64,000 nt of DNA, from positions 62,001 through 126,000 of the IMG/VR virus record IMGVR_UViG_3300026488_000013; one strand, 5' to 3'. The DNA is from a virus. The translations under genes were made by a program, and so were the position numbers. Numbering within the stretch: position 1 is the first letter of the stretch; each line of letters opens with the position of its first letter. Below the pieces are notes generated by a model. The model worked only from the letters and a program-made list of their open reading frames with translations. It did not search any database and was not told the DNA's origin. Positions 35,594 to 44,898 of this stretch are shown in pieces.

Positions 35594-37213
35594 TTAAAGT
35601 TCTGCGTCTGCGTAAATATTTATACCATATATGTTACTAGAATCACTCGGATTAAAAATAACGGCATTGGGTGATATTTCGATAGGCATGAACGCATATC
35701 TCGTTATATCTTCTATAATTTTTACAGATGGTGTCACTCTTTTAACAATTTTCCAGTTATGAATTCTTCTATATACGTTGCCATTATCACCACTACTTCT
35801 TACTATTTCGTAATATCTCATGCATCTTAACAATTGAATATCATAGGGAATTCTTTCAAATTCAGTAGCAAACCATCCTTCTTCTAACTGAACTCTATGT
35901 ATCGCAATATAATCTCCCGCCTGCAATCTTACACCGCCAGATACACTAAATTTCTCTCCTAAATACGTTCCTTCATCTGATACTAAATAATCCGCCACAT
36001 CCGTCATTCCAACAATAACTAATTCAAAACCTAAGTTGTTATCGTTATTAACTGCTGAATTGGTGAACTCTAACAAATTGAATGTAACAGATATTCTTTG
36101 AACAGCATTAGGTGTATCGTAGTTAAATATTCTGATTTGAGATTCTACATTATTAGGGTCAGTTTTGTTTATTAGTGCAACACTATATATGCCCGCTCGA
36201 GTTGACATAAAATCAAATGATAGAGTTAACTTAGACTTCTTCTTGAAATAGGGATAAAGATGTCGTCCTTCAAATCTATACACAAACGTTTTTGCAAATT
36301 CAGAACTATAATCTGGTGTTTTCAAAATTTTATATGTAGCGCCTGTTGCATCTTGAGGTTGAGACTCATACATAAGAGTTAGGACTTCTTCGTCGGTTAA
36401 GGCTCGGTTGAAAATGCGGACTTGGTCAATTAATCCTATAAAAAACCATTGCGAATAGCCGATATGTAATTTATTCTTATGGTCTAGTGTTTTATTATAA
36501 CCATTTTGAGAAAAAACTTTTTTGCTATTTTTAAAAATGGTTACAGAATTAGGCCCAATTGAAATAGATAGATGTATCCATTTACCAATCCAATCTTCTA
36601 CTTTTTCCGAGTATACAACTGTGCCATTGGTTCCATATTGAAAATCTACAGAGCCGTCGAAGAAAGAAACTCGAAAAGTTGTGTTTTGCTCACAGTCTCC
36701 TGTAGTAAATAAACCCTGTCTACTATTTGTATTTGACTGGGAATTGTAAAGCCACATAGAAATTGTAAAAACATTGTTGTTAGGTAGAGGTATATTGTTT
36801 ACAATTATTTTGCTATTTCCATCAAACTTCGCAGCTTGCTCAAACATACCTACATCATACTGCTCTGTTCCATACCATGTTCCATTATACTTTCCAGATA
36901 AATCATTTGCATTTCCATCAAAAGTATATGTTGCTATACAAGAACCATCTCCAAATATATCTAAAGTATTCGCTTTAGAACCAAAATTCGGAACAAAACC
37001 TTTTATTAATAATGCATTTTTTGGGTGGTATGAATACCATCTGTCGGCGGTGTATTTTCCTTCAGCGACTATATTATGTATAATGCCCCTTTGCCATATT
37101 TGAAAATCACCATTAATTATCAAATTCTTAAAATTTTTTAAGTTTGATTGTATATATGGGTGGGCATTCAAACCGTTATTATGTTCTTCTGTTAATATCT
37201 TTTTTCTACTCAT
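35594..37213 (-). CDS. tail fibre protein with LamG-like domain
   Basis: A 539-residue protein. Near residue 30 it has NLIINGDFQIWQRGI followed by YTADRW, a motif typical of phage tail-fibre ends. Residues of about 85-285 form a LamG-like domain (IATYTFDGNANDLSG, FTISMWLYNSQSN, VRIFNRALTDEEVLTLMY). The last 250 residues form another beta-sandwich, with AGDYIAIHRVQLEEGWFATE. Ribosome binding site GAGGTAG. The insertion-like island with an omega-RNA-like structure ends about 20 bases upstream of the start codon. Confidence 0.85.
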   Translation of the reverse strand: MSRKKILTEEHNNGLNAHPYIQSNLKNFKNLIINGDFQIWQRGIIHNIVAEGKYTADRWYSYHPKNALLIKGFVPNFGSKANTLDIFGDGSCIATYTFDGNANDLSGKYNGTWYGTEQYDVGMFEQAAKFDGNSKIIVNNIPLPNNNVFTISMWLYNSQSNTNSRQGLFTTGDCEQNTTFRVSFFDGSVDFQYGTNGTVVYSEKVEDWIGKWIHLSISIGPNSVTIFKNSKKVFSQNGYNKTLDHKNKLHIGYSQWFFIGLIDQVRIFNRALTDEEVLTLMYESQPQDATGATYKILKTPDYSSEFAKTFVYRFEGRHLYPYFKKKSKLTLSFDFMSTRAGIYSVALINKTDPNNVESQIRIFNYDTPNAVQRISVTFNLLEFTNSAVNNDNNLGFELVIVGMTDVADYLVSDEGTYLGEKFSVSGGVRLQAGDYIAIHRVQLEEGWFATEFERIPYDIQLLRCMRYYEIVRSSGDNGNVYRRIHNWKIVKRVTPSVKIIEDITRYAFMPIEISPNAVIFNPSDSSNIYGINIYADAEL

Positions 37214-37235
37214 AATATCTACCTCAAAAACGAGA

Positions 37236-37402
37236 ATAATGACTTTCTCCTCTCACTTTAGTGAGGGGCTTCCTGCTTCATCGTGGGCTAAGCCCACTTC
37301 ATGGGTAGGGCAGACTTTAAGGGGTCTGTCATCCCCTTTAAAAAGACTTAAGCTCTGTAGGTTGCGGGGGATGATTTCCCCCGCAGTTATTCCCCTTCAT
37401 AG
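37236..37402 (-). ncRNA. omega-RNA-like structured RNA (IS200/IS605 right-end type)
   Basis: Read on the minus strand, four G+C-rich hairpins follow the peptidase stop codon: 37364-37384 (GCGGGGG/CCCCCGC), 37319-37338 (AAGGGG/CCCCTT), 37283-37297 (GTGGGC/GCCCAC) and 37249-37268 (CCTCAC/GTGAGAGG). The last one sits in GAAGCCCCTCACTAAAGTG, then AGAGGAGAAAGTCAT, the layout of the conserved 3' hairpin of TnpB omega-RNAs (GAAGCCCC...GGGGAG...TCA). The guide would begin just after TCAT, in the leader of the 539-residue fibre gene. The identification rests on my recall of the motif, not on a search. Confidence 0.55.
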
Positions 37403-37410
37403 CTTAAACC

Positions 37411-38439
37411 TCAAACTTCCAAAATATCGGGCTGTTCCATTAACAATTCCTCCAAAGATAACCCTAGTAAAGATGCATATACCTCTAAATCTTCGCCTTT
37501 AATGGAATCTATTAGTTCCAAATAACTCTGAGAAGGAATTAATTTAAATTCCTCTTCTTTTAAATTTTGCTTTTTACCTCTTTTATAGAAGCGTTCAAAT
37601 TTTAACCTTCTTTTGATTTTTTTGGAAATCCACTTTTCTATTGCATACTTATGAATTTTTAAAGGATTCTTTTCAAATACTTCTTCGACAATATAATCAA
37701 CTTCTTCTGGTTTTATATCATTTATGTGTTTGGGTAGGAAATCCTCTATAAGAAAACTGCCGACCTCTTCCTCGTGTTGAGACTCCTTTTTATCTCCTGG
37801 CGTTCTAAAAGCAAAATCTCTATTCAGAATATGTAGCAACTCGTGAAATAAAGTCCAGATTTGTCTCGCTTTGCTTTCTCCACCGTTAATAAAAATGAAA
37901 TTTTTAGTAGCTAAACCGCTAATTGTAGCCCCGTAAAAATAAAATATAAAAATATTTCTTTTTGCTAAAAACTGCTCTAAAGCTTCTAAATTGATGCTAC
38001 TATTTATTTCCAATCTAACTTCGGTTAAAAAAGCTTCAAGTTTGCCTTTCCATAAGTTTTTTAGGAATTCTAATTCAGGTTCTTTTGCAAAATTCTCACT
38101 GAAAGTTTCTTGGATAGCAACAGCTTTTTTGATTAACAAAATATTATTTCTTATAAATTTCCGACTCTGTTTTCCCCGGGGGGCACGGGCACTAAATAAT
38201 TTCTCTTTGAACAAATAAGCTGGAAATTCTACATAACTTTCCAAGGCTTCTAATACTCCCCATTTGTATTTTTCTATTTCTTTTTTTAAGAGTCTAATAT
38301 CTTGTATCTGAAAAACATGTTCTAAAATTTGTTTTTTAGGTATTTTGAGATATTTATCAACATTATTTAGATATTCCCGGCACGTCTCGTAAATTTCATT
38401 GATTTTTGCTTCATAAGATTGCACTGTGAATTTCCCCAT
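37411..38439 (-). CDS. ImmA/IrrE-type (DUF955-like) zinc metallopeptidase
   Basis: A 342-residue protein. The peptidase core has ISGLATKNFIFINGG, then TLFHELLHIL with the HExxH zinc motif. A downstream EEEVGSFLIEDFLP supplies the likely third acidic ligand. ImmA/IrrE peptidases cleave phage or stress repressors. The N-terminal 150 residues are a charged helical domain without an obvious helix-turn-helix. The C-terminal tail ends LGLSLEELLMEQPDILEV. Codon use is less AT-biased than that of its neighbours, suggesting transfer. It lies in the tail-fibre block, out of functional context, with an omega-RNA-like structure directly after the stop codon. Confidence 0.8.
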   Translation of the reverse strand: MGKFTVQSYEAKINEIYETCREYLNNVDKYLKIPKKQILEHVFQIQDIRLLKKEIEKYKWGVLEALESYVEFPAYLFKEKLFSARAPRGKQSRKFIRNNILLIKKAVAIQETFSENFAKEPELEFLKNLWKGKLEAFLTEVRLEINSSINLEALEQFLAKRNIFIFYFYGATISGLATKNFIFINGGESKARQIWTLFHELLHILNRDFAFRTPGDKKESQHEEEVGSFLIEDFLPKHINDIKPEEVDYIVEEVFEKNPLKIHKYAIEKWISKKIKRRLKFERFYKRGKKQNLKEEEFKLIPSQSYLELIDSIKGEDLEVYASLLGLSLEELLMEQPDILEV

Positions 38440-38588
38440 TAATTCTAATGTTTTACTAATACTAGTTTGAATTTCAAGGTTATAGATAAAGTATTGCTAC
38501 AAGTAATATTTGTTTCTTTATGTGATTCTTATTTTTGGAAACCTTTCCTTTAAAATGCCTGTTTTTCAGTTAAAGAAAAAAAGAAAAA

Positions 38589-39383
38589 TTACGGACGGGG
38601 AATTTTATCGAATTCAGATTTTAGCAACGTGGGTATATCCTTATATTGTTCTATCAATTCTTCAACATTGGATACCTTTAATTCATCTACTTGTTTTTCA
38701 AGTTGCTCTTCTACTTCCCAGATTTTGTTTATCCACATTATTAATTGACCTATGAATCCTAAGCGAGGAACTTTAGACAGTATAAAATCTATGGACTCTT
38801 GAGGTATTCCGTAAGATTGTAAAAATTTTTTAATGTCGTTAAGAGTAAGTTCTCCTGCAAAATATTTAGCTGCCGCTCCTTTTACATCTTCTAATGTAAT
38901 AGGAAGTTTAATATCATTTATTTGTTGTAGAGTAGTTATTAATGCATTTGATGCTTCATCGATTTTTCCTGAGATAGAATTTTTCAAAGTCTCCAAATCC
39001 CTGGCCGAATTCACATCATCCTTTAACTCTTGCATTAGATTTCCAAATTGTTTTAAAGCAGTTACAATAATGTCAAAACCTTGTGCAATAGTTCCTGATA
39101 CAGTTGTATATGATAATGCTTTCATAAGTTCATATTTAATTTCAACCTCAATTTTATCGAGTTCGGCTATAAGGTCGGCCAGGTTTTCATTATAATGCTG
39201 CTTAATTGTCTTCTCGATATATTCCTTCTCAGTGTACCAATCCATTGTATCCTTTATGTATTGTTTTACGGTATTAATGTCTCTTAACTCAGGTAATAAC
39301 TTGGTTTTTTTTGTCATAGGGTCATGATAATAAATATTTAAATCTGTATATACATTTTTACCTATTTTGATAAAAACTCTCAT
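38589..39383 (-). CDS. coiled-coil structural protein of fibre block
   Basis: A 264-residue protein with a strong ribosome binding site (AAAGGAGG). After a short beta N-terminus (FIKIGKNVYTDLNIYYHD) it is almost entirely helical with coiled-coil stretches. No family is known. Probably a fibre or baseplate-attached trimeric protein. The last residues (LLKSEFDKIPRP) abut the insertion-like island. Confidence 0.6.
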   Translation of the reverse strand: MRVFIKIGKNVYTDLNIYYHDPMTKKTKLLPELRDINTVKQYIKDTMDWYTEKEYIEKTIKQHYNENLADLIAELDKIEVEIKYELMKALSYTTVSGTIAQGFDIIVTALKQFGNLMQELKDDVNSARDLETLKNSISGKIDEASNALITTLQQINDIKLPITLEDVKGAAAKYFAGELTLNDIKKFLQSYGIPQESIDFILSKVPRLGFIGQLIMWINKIWEVEEQLEKQVDELKVSNVEELIEQYKDIPTLLKSEFDKIPRP

Positions 39384-39399
39384 TATCTACCTCCTTTCC

Positions 39400-40389
39400 T
39401 TAAAGTGTTGCAGATAAAACATTCTTGGCCAGTCCTGTATCACTATCAATAACTATACCAGAAATCACATCTTTTAGTTCTAGGTTATTACCATTATTGT
39501 CAATTATTGATTTAACTCTAGCATCAATTGCTCCAGAAACATGCGAATCTCCTTGGTAAAAGTCAATAATCTTACAATTGGAATTCTCAACCTTTGCATT
39601 CAAATACCATAAATTTATTGCTGCGAAGGCCGTTCCGGCATTCCTACTGCTAACATTAAAAATATTTGAACCTCCTTCGTCAGTCATAACTATCTGACTA
39701 TAATCGGCCGGCCAGCCATTTAGAAAGACACTGCTAACACCCCCATAAAAGTTTATTATTCCTTTATGGTGCCATGCCCAACCTTTATTCGTATCTGTTC
39801 TCTTTGGATTTTCCAATATTATAAATCCTTCTATTGAGTTTGAAGATAACCTTAATGTAGAATCAAATAACAATATACCATATGCATGATTGAGTATACC
39901 AGACTCTACAAACACCTCCGCAGTAATTTTTGCAAATCTATTACTACCATTTGCCTTGAGTGTAATAAATCTATTTCTAACAATTATATCTGATGTTATT
40001 TTATATTCGATAGGATTGTCATAATCATCGGAACCGGCTAATACTATTGTTAAATTACTACCTACCGGCGCTGAATCAAATGCTTTTTTCAACGTTTTAA
40101 ATGGTTCGCTTGCAGTTCCGGGGTTATTATCATCTCCGTTCTCTGCATCAACATATACGGTTTTATTAAACTGACCCAATGCTCCGCCCACAGCATCCCA
40201 CATATCTTTCTTGATTTGTGCTATATTCTTAACATCAACATAAACTAAATTACCGTCTTCATCGATTGTAGGTACTTGAACTACTTGTGGAGTTGGGTCA
40301 AAATAAATCTTCTGGTGGTTGGTTACAAAACCTTTAATTGTATTGTAAGCATTTTTTAAATAATTGTATATATCGTTTATACTTGCCAT
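39400..40389 (-). CDS. beta-helix tailspike-like protein
   Basis: A 329-residue protein. The N-terminal 85 residues form a helix and strand linker. It is followed by KTVYVDAENGDDNNPGTASE, then PFKTLKKAFDSA, the hallmark start of right-handed parallel beta-helix (pectate lyase-like) spikes. The next 200 residues show repeating short strands with Asn and Gly turns. Such proteins bind or cleave surface polysaccharide. Catalytic residues cannot be assigned by eye. Confidence 0.75.
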   Translation of the reverse strand: MASINDIYNYLKNAYNTIKGFVTNHQKIYFDPTPQVVQVPTIDEDGNLVYVDVKNIAQIKKDMWDAVGGALGQFNKTVYVDAENGDDNNPGTASEPFKTLKKAFDSAPVGSNLTIVLAGSDDYDNPIEYKITSDIIVRNRFITLKANGSNRFAKITAEVFVESGILNHAYGILLFDSTLRLSSNSIEGFIILENPKRTDTNKGWAWHHKGIINFYGGVSSVFLNGWPADYSQIVMTDEGGSNIFNVSSRNAGTAFAAINLWYLNAKVENSNCKIIDFYQGDSHVSGAIDARVKSIIDNNGNNLELKDVISGIVIDSDTGLAKNVLSATL

Positions 40390-40393
40390 CTAA

Positions 40394-41263
40394 CTATACC
40401 TCTTCTATATAAAGTTCTCCATTCTCAATAGTTAATTCATAGAGTTTGTCAGTTTTTTTATCTTTTAAAATAATTTTATTTTTAGATGCGGATGTTTTAT
40501 AAATATATTGATTAATTAAACTAATATCTTTTTTCAATTCTAAAATATCCTGAGCAAATATGGCATAAAATTCAGTTATTTTGTTATATATGTCTTCAAT
40601 TTTAGAACTTAAATCGTTATTATTGATTTTCCTAGGTGTTGGGTAAAAATTTGTAGATATAATCGAGCTAATATAGGCATCTGAAGAAATAACAGGATTA
40701 TTTAAAAATTTTTCAAACCAGTCAGTATAAAATTGATTATCTGATTCAGGATATAATTCTATATTTGTGCCATCGTCATACAAAAACCCTATAGGGACGA
40801 ATGGATTTCCTGAAATATCAGAGGGTATTTTATCTTGTCTGGAAATTTTAAATGTAGCCACATTATAAGGATAAGTCTTTACATATTTATAATCGATATA
40901 AATCATTAAGACAGGATTTGATGAATCTAAAATATAATCCCCTGTCTTTGGAATTATTAAATGAACTTCATCTAGAAATTTAATGATAACCTTATCCACT
41001 ATAGCGGAGCCTGGTTGAATAGAAATTTTGTAATAATATGAAGTGTTTTCTATTAAAGAAATATTCAATCCATCGATTAATCCATTTTTTTTACCAAGCA
41101 ACTTTGCATTAAAATCATTCAAATAGTCAGAGAAAAATACCTGTTTATTAGTGCTTGTAGTAATAGAAATAGAATAAGGGTCAAAATATCTTTCTTGAAT
41201 TTTGGACAATTTACTTTTTATCGTCGTAATATCGTCGCTTAAATAATCTATAACAACAGTCAT
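40394..41263 (-). CDS. tail structural protein, fibre or baseplate attachment
   Basis: A 289-residue protein. The N-terminus is helical, then beta-rich with YYYKISIQPGSAIVDKVIIK, DYILDSSNPVLMIYIDYKYV and FVPIGFLYDDGTNIELYP. This pattern of a beta domain carrying a PGSAIVD-like turn occurs in several phage tail proteins that receive fibres. It has a C-terminal coiled coil and a terminal strand pair. It lies 4 bases from the tailspike gene, suggesting coexpression. Confidence 0.6.
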   Translation of the reverse strand: MTVVIDYLSDDITTIKSKLSKIQERYFDPYSISITTSTNKQVFFSDYLNDFNAKLLGKKNGLIDGLNISLIENTSYYYKISIQPGSAIVDKVIIKFLDEVHLIIPKTGDYILDSSNPVLMIYIDYKYVKTYPYNVATFKISRQDKIPSDISGNPFVPIGFLYDDGTNIELYPESDNQFYTDWFEKFLNNPVISSDAYISSIISTNFYPTPRKINNNDLSSKIEDIYNKITEFYAIFAQDILELKKDISLINQYIYKTSASKNKIILKDKKTDKLYELTIENGELYIEEV

Positions 41264-41266
41264 ACT

Positions 41267-41773
41267 TTATAATCGTCCTTTAATATTTTTATAAATATAT
41301 TCTGTTAAAGGTTTTAAAATAGAAATAAGAAATTGGTAATATTCTTTGACTGCTTCAAGAGAAAAATTTTTAGCAACTTTTAAGAAATCGTCTGTTAAAC
41401 TATTTATTATCGTTAATGTTTCCAAAATATCTTTATTCCGTTCGTTTTTTATTAATTCGGGCATACGAATTATAGTGTCAATTTTATTATTAATCCTTTC
41501 AATCTTATCTATATAAAAATATTTTTCTTCAATGTTTAAAAAATGCTCTAATTCTGTAGGAATAGATACATTGACACTTTGGTTATGTGCTGCAGTTTGA
41601 AGTAATTGGTTTATATCTTGTTGATTAGATAGTTGGGGTGATTCTTCTTGTTTATTCTGCGACGGGTTGAAGTTTGGATTATTTTGTTGTTGAGGCAATT
41701 GTTCATTTTCTTCAATAAAATGTTTATTATATTTGAATTTGTAATATTCAATTAACAAAGGATTACTTCTCAA
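41267..41773 (-). CDS. hypothetical protein between portal and fibre genes
   Basis: A 168-residue protein directly after the portal gene, sharing the portal stop region with no gap. It has a Gln/Asn/Pro-rich linker near residues 20-60 (QLPQQQNNPNFNPSQNKQEE) and a helical C-terminus. Its position suggests a head-vertex, neck or core role, but no family is recognised. Confidence 0.6.
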   Translation of the reverse strand: MRSNPLLIEYYKFKYNKHFIEENEQLPQQQNNPNFNPSQNKQEESPQLSNQQDINQLLQTAAHNQSVNVSIPTELEHFLNIEEKYFYIDKIERINNKIDTIIRMPELIKNERNKDILETLTIINSLTDDFLKVAKNFSLEAVKEYYQFLISILKPLTEYIYKNIKGRL

Positions 41774-44470
41774 TTAAAATCCTCCCGATAACCCACCGCC
41801 ACCAGATTGTTCTTGCTGTTGTTTATTAATGTTTAACAATTTGTCAAACTCCGCTTCTTTAGGATTATCTGATTTGAGTAATTCATCCCATTTAACAGAT
41901 GGAACTAATTCCTTTAATAGCTTTACTATATCTAAAGTATTGGCTAAATTGGGAATTTGGGTTAAAGTAGATATTATTGCTCCGGCAGTTCCTACTATAT
42001 TTTGAAGCTGTAGAAGATTTAGAATTATGGGCCTAATCATTCTAACTTTTACAAAATTATACGTAGGAATATAGGTGGTTTTAGGTTCTATTGTTTCAAA
42101 TATGATTTTATCAAATAATTTATTTATTGAAAGCTCAATATTTTTTTGAATATCGGTTATCATTTCAGACCATTGTATGTTTGCATCTACTATTTTCTCT
42201 CTAATCTCAGCTCCATCCATAAATCCGAGTCGCATCGATGGAATATTTGATAACATTGCAATATCTTGCTTAAAATCTTGAATATCCTGAACTCTTACAT
42301 TGGGGTCTCCTAATCTTTCCATTGTTTGTGATAATATAGGTTGACCATCCTTCAACACTTCAAACATAAATTTAAAATCGGTCAAATATCTGTTTATTTT
42401 TTCTAATCTGCCTAAATCATCTATCGTTAGCGATGCGCCACGGAGTTTAGACGCAATTTGCCTCACTTCACTTTCCCAGTTTTGCAATGCACCCGCATTT
42501 ATTTGATACTTTGTATATAAAGGTGTTCTAGTTAATCTATACATTATATTTGAATAAACACTAACTAAATACAAAGTTGAATGGAGAGCCACCGGAGACA
42601 AAATTGATTCACCGTAAGGATATTCATCCATATACAAATAAAAATGAATTAACTCATTCGGTAATAAGATTCTAAACCTTATTTTAGATAATTTTTGCTC
42701 AAAAATAACATCCTGCAAAACATTGAAAAACTGATATTTAAACTTTTCATCAATGTTTATCAATTCAAATATCTTGTTTAAAATTTTTTTATATCTCTCA
42801 TAATATTCAATTTCTGGAGTGGTTAACCCATTTAGGTCATTTAAAGATTTTTCTATTTTTTCAATATATTTATTTAACACAGAATTCAGATTTTTATAAA
42901 AATAATCTAACAACTTTGAATACATTTTCTTAGAAACTTTTTCAAAATCCAAATGCAGCGTGTTTATTTTGTCAAATATTTTTCCTAATTTTTCAATTAT
43001 GGAATCGGTAGCCGAAATAGATTCATAGTCGTTGTTATCCGAATCAGTTTTATAATACGGATTTATTACCAAGTATCCGTATATTTTATATCCATCACTT
43101 ATAGGGATAACATATTCAGGGTCATATATTTTAAGTTCAATTTTTTGCGACAACTCTTTATGGCTAAATAATCGTAAATAATTTAAATAAGATTCGATTT
43201 GGTCTTCTATGGTTTTTCTATTTCTATTATTCTTCTTTTCTCTGCCCGCTCCCTCAATCAGCAATGCTTCAAAATTGTTATTTATTTCTTTACCCACCGA
43301 TTCAATATTTTCCAATTCTTGCACCACAGTTTCATATTTTTGTTCATAATCGTCATAATATTCATCAATTTGTGTCTCATTCATATATGATGAATTATTT
43401 AAGATGGGATTTGATATTTCCAATTCGAGCAATTCTTTTGAAACTAAATTGAGGGTCTCTTCCAGTAAATTGTCAAATAATTGATATTTGTTTATTTCGT
43501 TTCTTTTATATTTTGTAATAAGGGCGGTAATTTTATTTACCGAATAACTTGTTTCATTAATCAGTTCATTATTAACAGAGTTTATTACTTCAGATTCAAA
43601 AACTAGTTCCGGTGATATTAACTTTCGAGCGGAATTACTATGTGATGTAGAGTAAGAAAATACATTTTTTATAGTAGCGAAGTTGTCTAACAAAAATTTC
43701 TTTTTATTAATAACTTCAATATATACGTCACCTTTGACTGCGGCTTTTGGGATAATTTTATTTCTAAGCAGATTATATATATCTAAATGCTTCTCAATAA
43801 TTTTATATATCCTTTTAATTTCATCAACTATTTCTTTATAGTATATATCGTTAATATATTTTTTAATCTCAATATTCTCTTTATAATGAAATATTTCTCC
43901 GGAAACAGGGTCTTCTTGGAGGATTGACCTTACATACTCTTTAACTATGCGGCGTGCGATTGGGAAAGATTTATAAAGATTATGCATAGATTTATATACC
44001 GTAGCTTTGTTAGCATAGTATGGTATAATCGATTCGAAAGATTGAGCTAGATTATTAAGAATTTTTTTCTTTCCAATATCTGATGAAATAGAATTCAAAT
44101 CTCTTATATCATAAACATCCTTAAATAATTCTATAAATACCCTTTGTAGCGGATTATTTTTCAATTCATGATACAAATATTCATCTGAAATGGTCTTCTT
44201 TCCGAACAAAAATAATTCTTCTCCAATATCATTTTTTTTACCTTTTTCAGCATGTTCCTTTAATGTTGTAATAAATTCTATAAGTGCTGGCAATATATTC
44301 GTTTCGTCGGTATCTTTATGAGAATTATTTAAGTTTTCCTGGGAAAACTTGGACACAGAATTTAACTTTTCTTCTAGTTCATTAATTTTATTTATCAGTT
44401 CATTTTCTTCTTTGTTCGAAGAAAAAATAGATAAAAATCTTTGTATTAAACCTTTATTACTATCGCTCAT
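41774..44470 (-). CDS. portal protein (T4 gp20-like)
   Basis: An 898-residue protein, longer than T4 gp20 (524). The conserved portal core is in the C-terminal half: HFYLYMDEYPYGESILSPVA, SNIMYRLTRTPLYTKYQIN, then ETMERLGDPN-like and KQDIAMLSNIPSMRLGF segments, followed by the long crown-type helices and a Gly-rich tail. The N-terminal 370 residues are mostly helical and charged, including a Lys/Glu-rich insertion. It would form the dodecameric DNA gate at the capsid vertex. A ribosome binding site (AGGTGAGG) supports the start. Confidence 0.8.
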   Translation of the reverse strand: MSDSNKGLIQRFLSIFSSNKEENELINKINELEEKLNSVSKFSQENLNNSHKDTDETNILPALIEFITTLKEHAEKGKKNDIGEELFLFGKKTISDEYLYHELKNNPLQRVFIELFKDVYDIRDLNSISSDIGKKKILNNLAQSFESIIPYYANKATVYKSMHNLYKSFPIARRIVKEYVRSILQEDPVSGEIFHYKENIEIKKYINDIYYKEIVDEIKRIYKIIEKHLDIYNLLRNKIIPKAAVKGDVYIEVINKKKFLLDNFATIKNVFSYSTSHSNSARKLISPELVFESEVINSVNNELINETSYSVNKITALITKYKRNEINKYQLFDNLLEETLNLVSKELLELEISNPILNNSSYMNETQIDEYYDDYEQKYETVVQELENIESVGKEINNNFEALLIEGAGREKKNNRNRKTIEDQIESYLNYLRLFSHKELSQKIELKIYDPEYVIPISDGYKIYGYLVINPYYKTDSDNNDYESISATDSIIEKLGKIFDKINTLHLDFEKVSKKMYSKLLDYFYKNLNSVLNKYIEKIEKSLNDLNGLTTPEIEYYERYKKILNKIFELINIDEKFKYQFFNVLQDVIFEQKLSKIRFRILLPNELIHFYLYMDEYPYGESILSPVALHSTLYLVSVYSNIMYRLTRTPLYTKYQINAGALQNWESEVRQIASKLRGASLTIDDLGRLEKINRYLTDFKFMFEVLKDGQPILSQTMERLGDPNVRVQDIQDFKQDIAMLSNIPSMRLGFMDGAEIREKIVDANIQWSEMITDIQKNIELSINKLFDKIIFETIEPKTTYIPTYNFVKVRMIRPIILNLLQLQNIVGTAGAIISTLTQIPNLANTLDIVKLLKELVPSVKWDELLKSDNPKEAEFDKLLNINKQQQEQSGGGGLSGGF

Positions 44471-44507
44471 TATTGCCTCACCTATCTTCTAATTGGTATT
44501 GAAAAAA

Positions 44508-44864
44508 TTAAAATTGGGCCAGATTGCACTCGATGAAATCTTTTAAAGTATTTAAAGAAACTATTTTTAACCTACTATTGAGAAAATCTGAAGTAAAATA
44601 GATTATTGATGGAACAGAATTTATTAGCAAAAGAAAATGATAAAAATTTTTGTTGCCATATATATCAAATGCGGTTTTAAATGGATTTTGTTCCCACTCT
44701 GGTTTAAACTCCACTTCCACAGTATTGTTTAAAAAATAGTCTATATTTTGAATAAATAAATTTGAATAAGGATATTGAGAAAACTGATTATGAATAAATG
44801 AAATAATATCCGAAGACTGTATGCTCTCCTTAAATTCGTCCAAAGGATTTATATATTGCTGCAT
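44508..44864 (-). CDS. gp53-like baseplate wedge protein candidate
   Basis: A 118-residue protein. The core, VEFKPEWEQNPFKTAFDIYG followed by NKNFYHFLLLINSVP, resembles the LysM-like/gp53 wedge pattern in which a P-x-W-x-x-N-P-x-x-x-A-x-x-x-Y-G segment precedes an I-N-x-I/V-P turn. gp53 links wedges in T4. It lies between portal and helicase genes. The match is by eye only. Confidence 0.55.
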   Translation of the reverse strand: MQQYINPLDEFKESIQSSDIISFIHNQFSQYPYSNLFIQNIDYFLNNTVEVEFKPEWEQNPFKTAFDIYGNKNFYHFLLLINSVPSIIYFTSDFLNSRLKIVSLNTLKDFIECNLAQF

Positions 44865-44898
44865 TGAAATAAAAATTTAAACCTTTATTATTCAGTAT

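Larger units (their letters stand above)
37236..38515 (-). mobile_element. insertion-like island: metallopeptidase gene plus omega-RNA-like end
   Basis: Between two fibre genes that read in the same direction lies a segment of visibly higher G+C with tightly packed hairpins at its right (3') end and one protein gene. The 3' structure resembles the right end of IS200/IS605-type elements. No TnpA or TnpB gene is present. The left boundary is uncertain. An imperfect palindrome GTATTGCTACAAGTAATATT at 38491-38510 may mark it. Boundaries are approximate and the mobile nature is inferred. Confidence 0.45.

Noticed and set aside
37411-38439. The island protein as a TnpB or TldR (inactivated TnpB)
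   Set aside because: It has a clear HExxH ImmA/IrrE core and no CxxC zinc ribbon or RuvC motifs, so it is not a TnpB relative.
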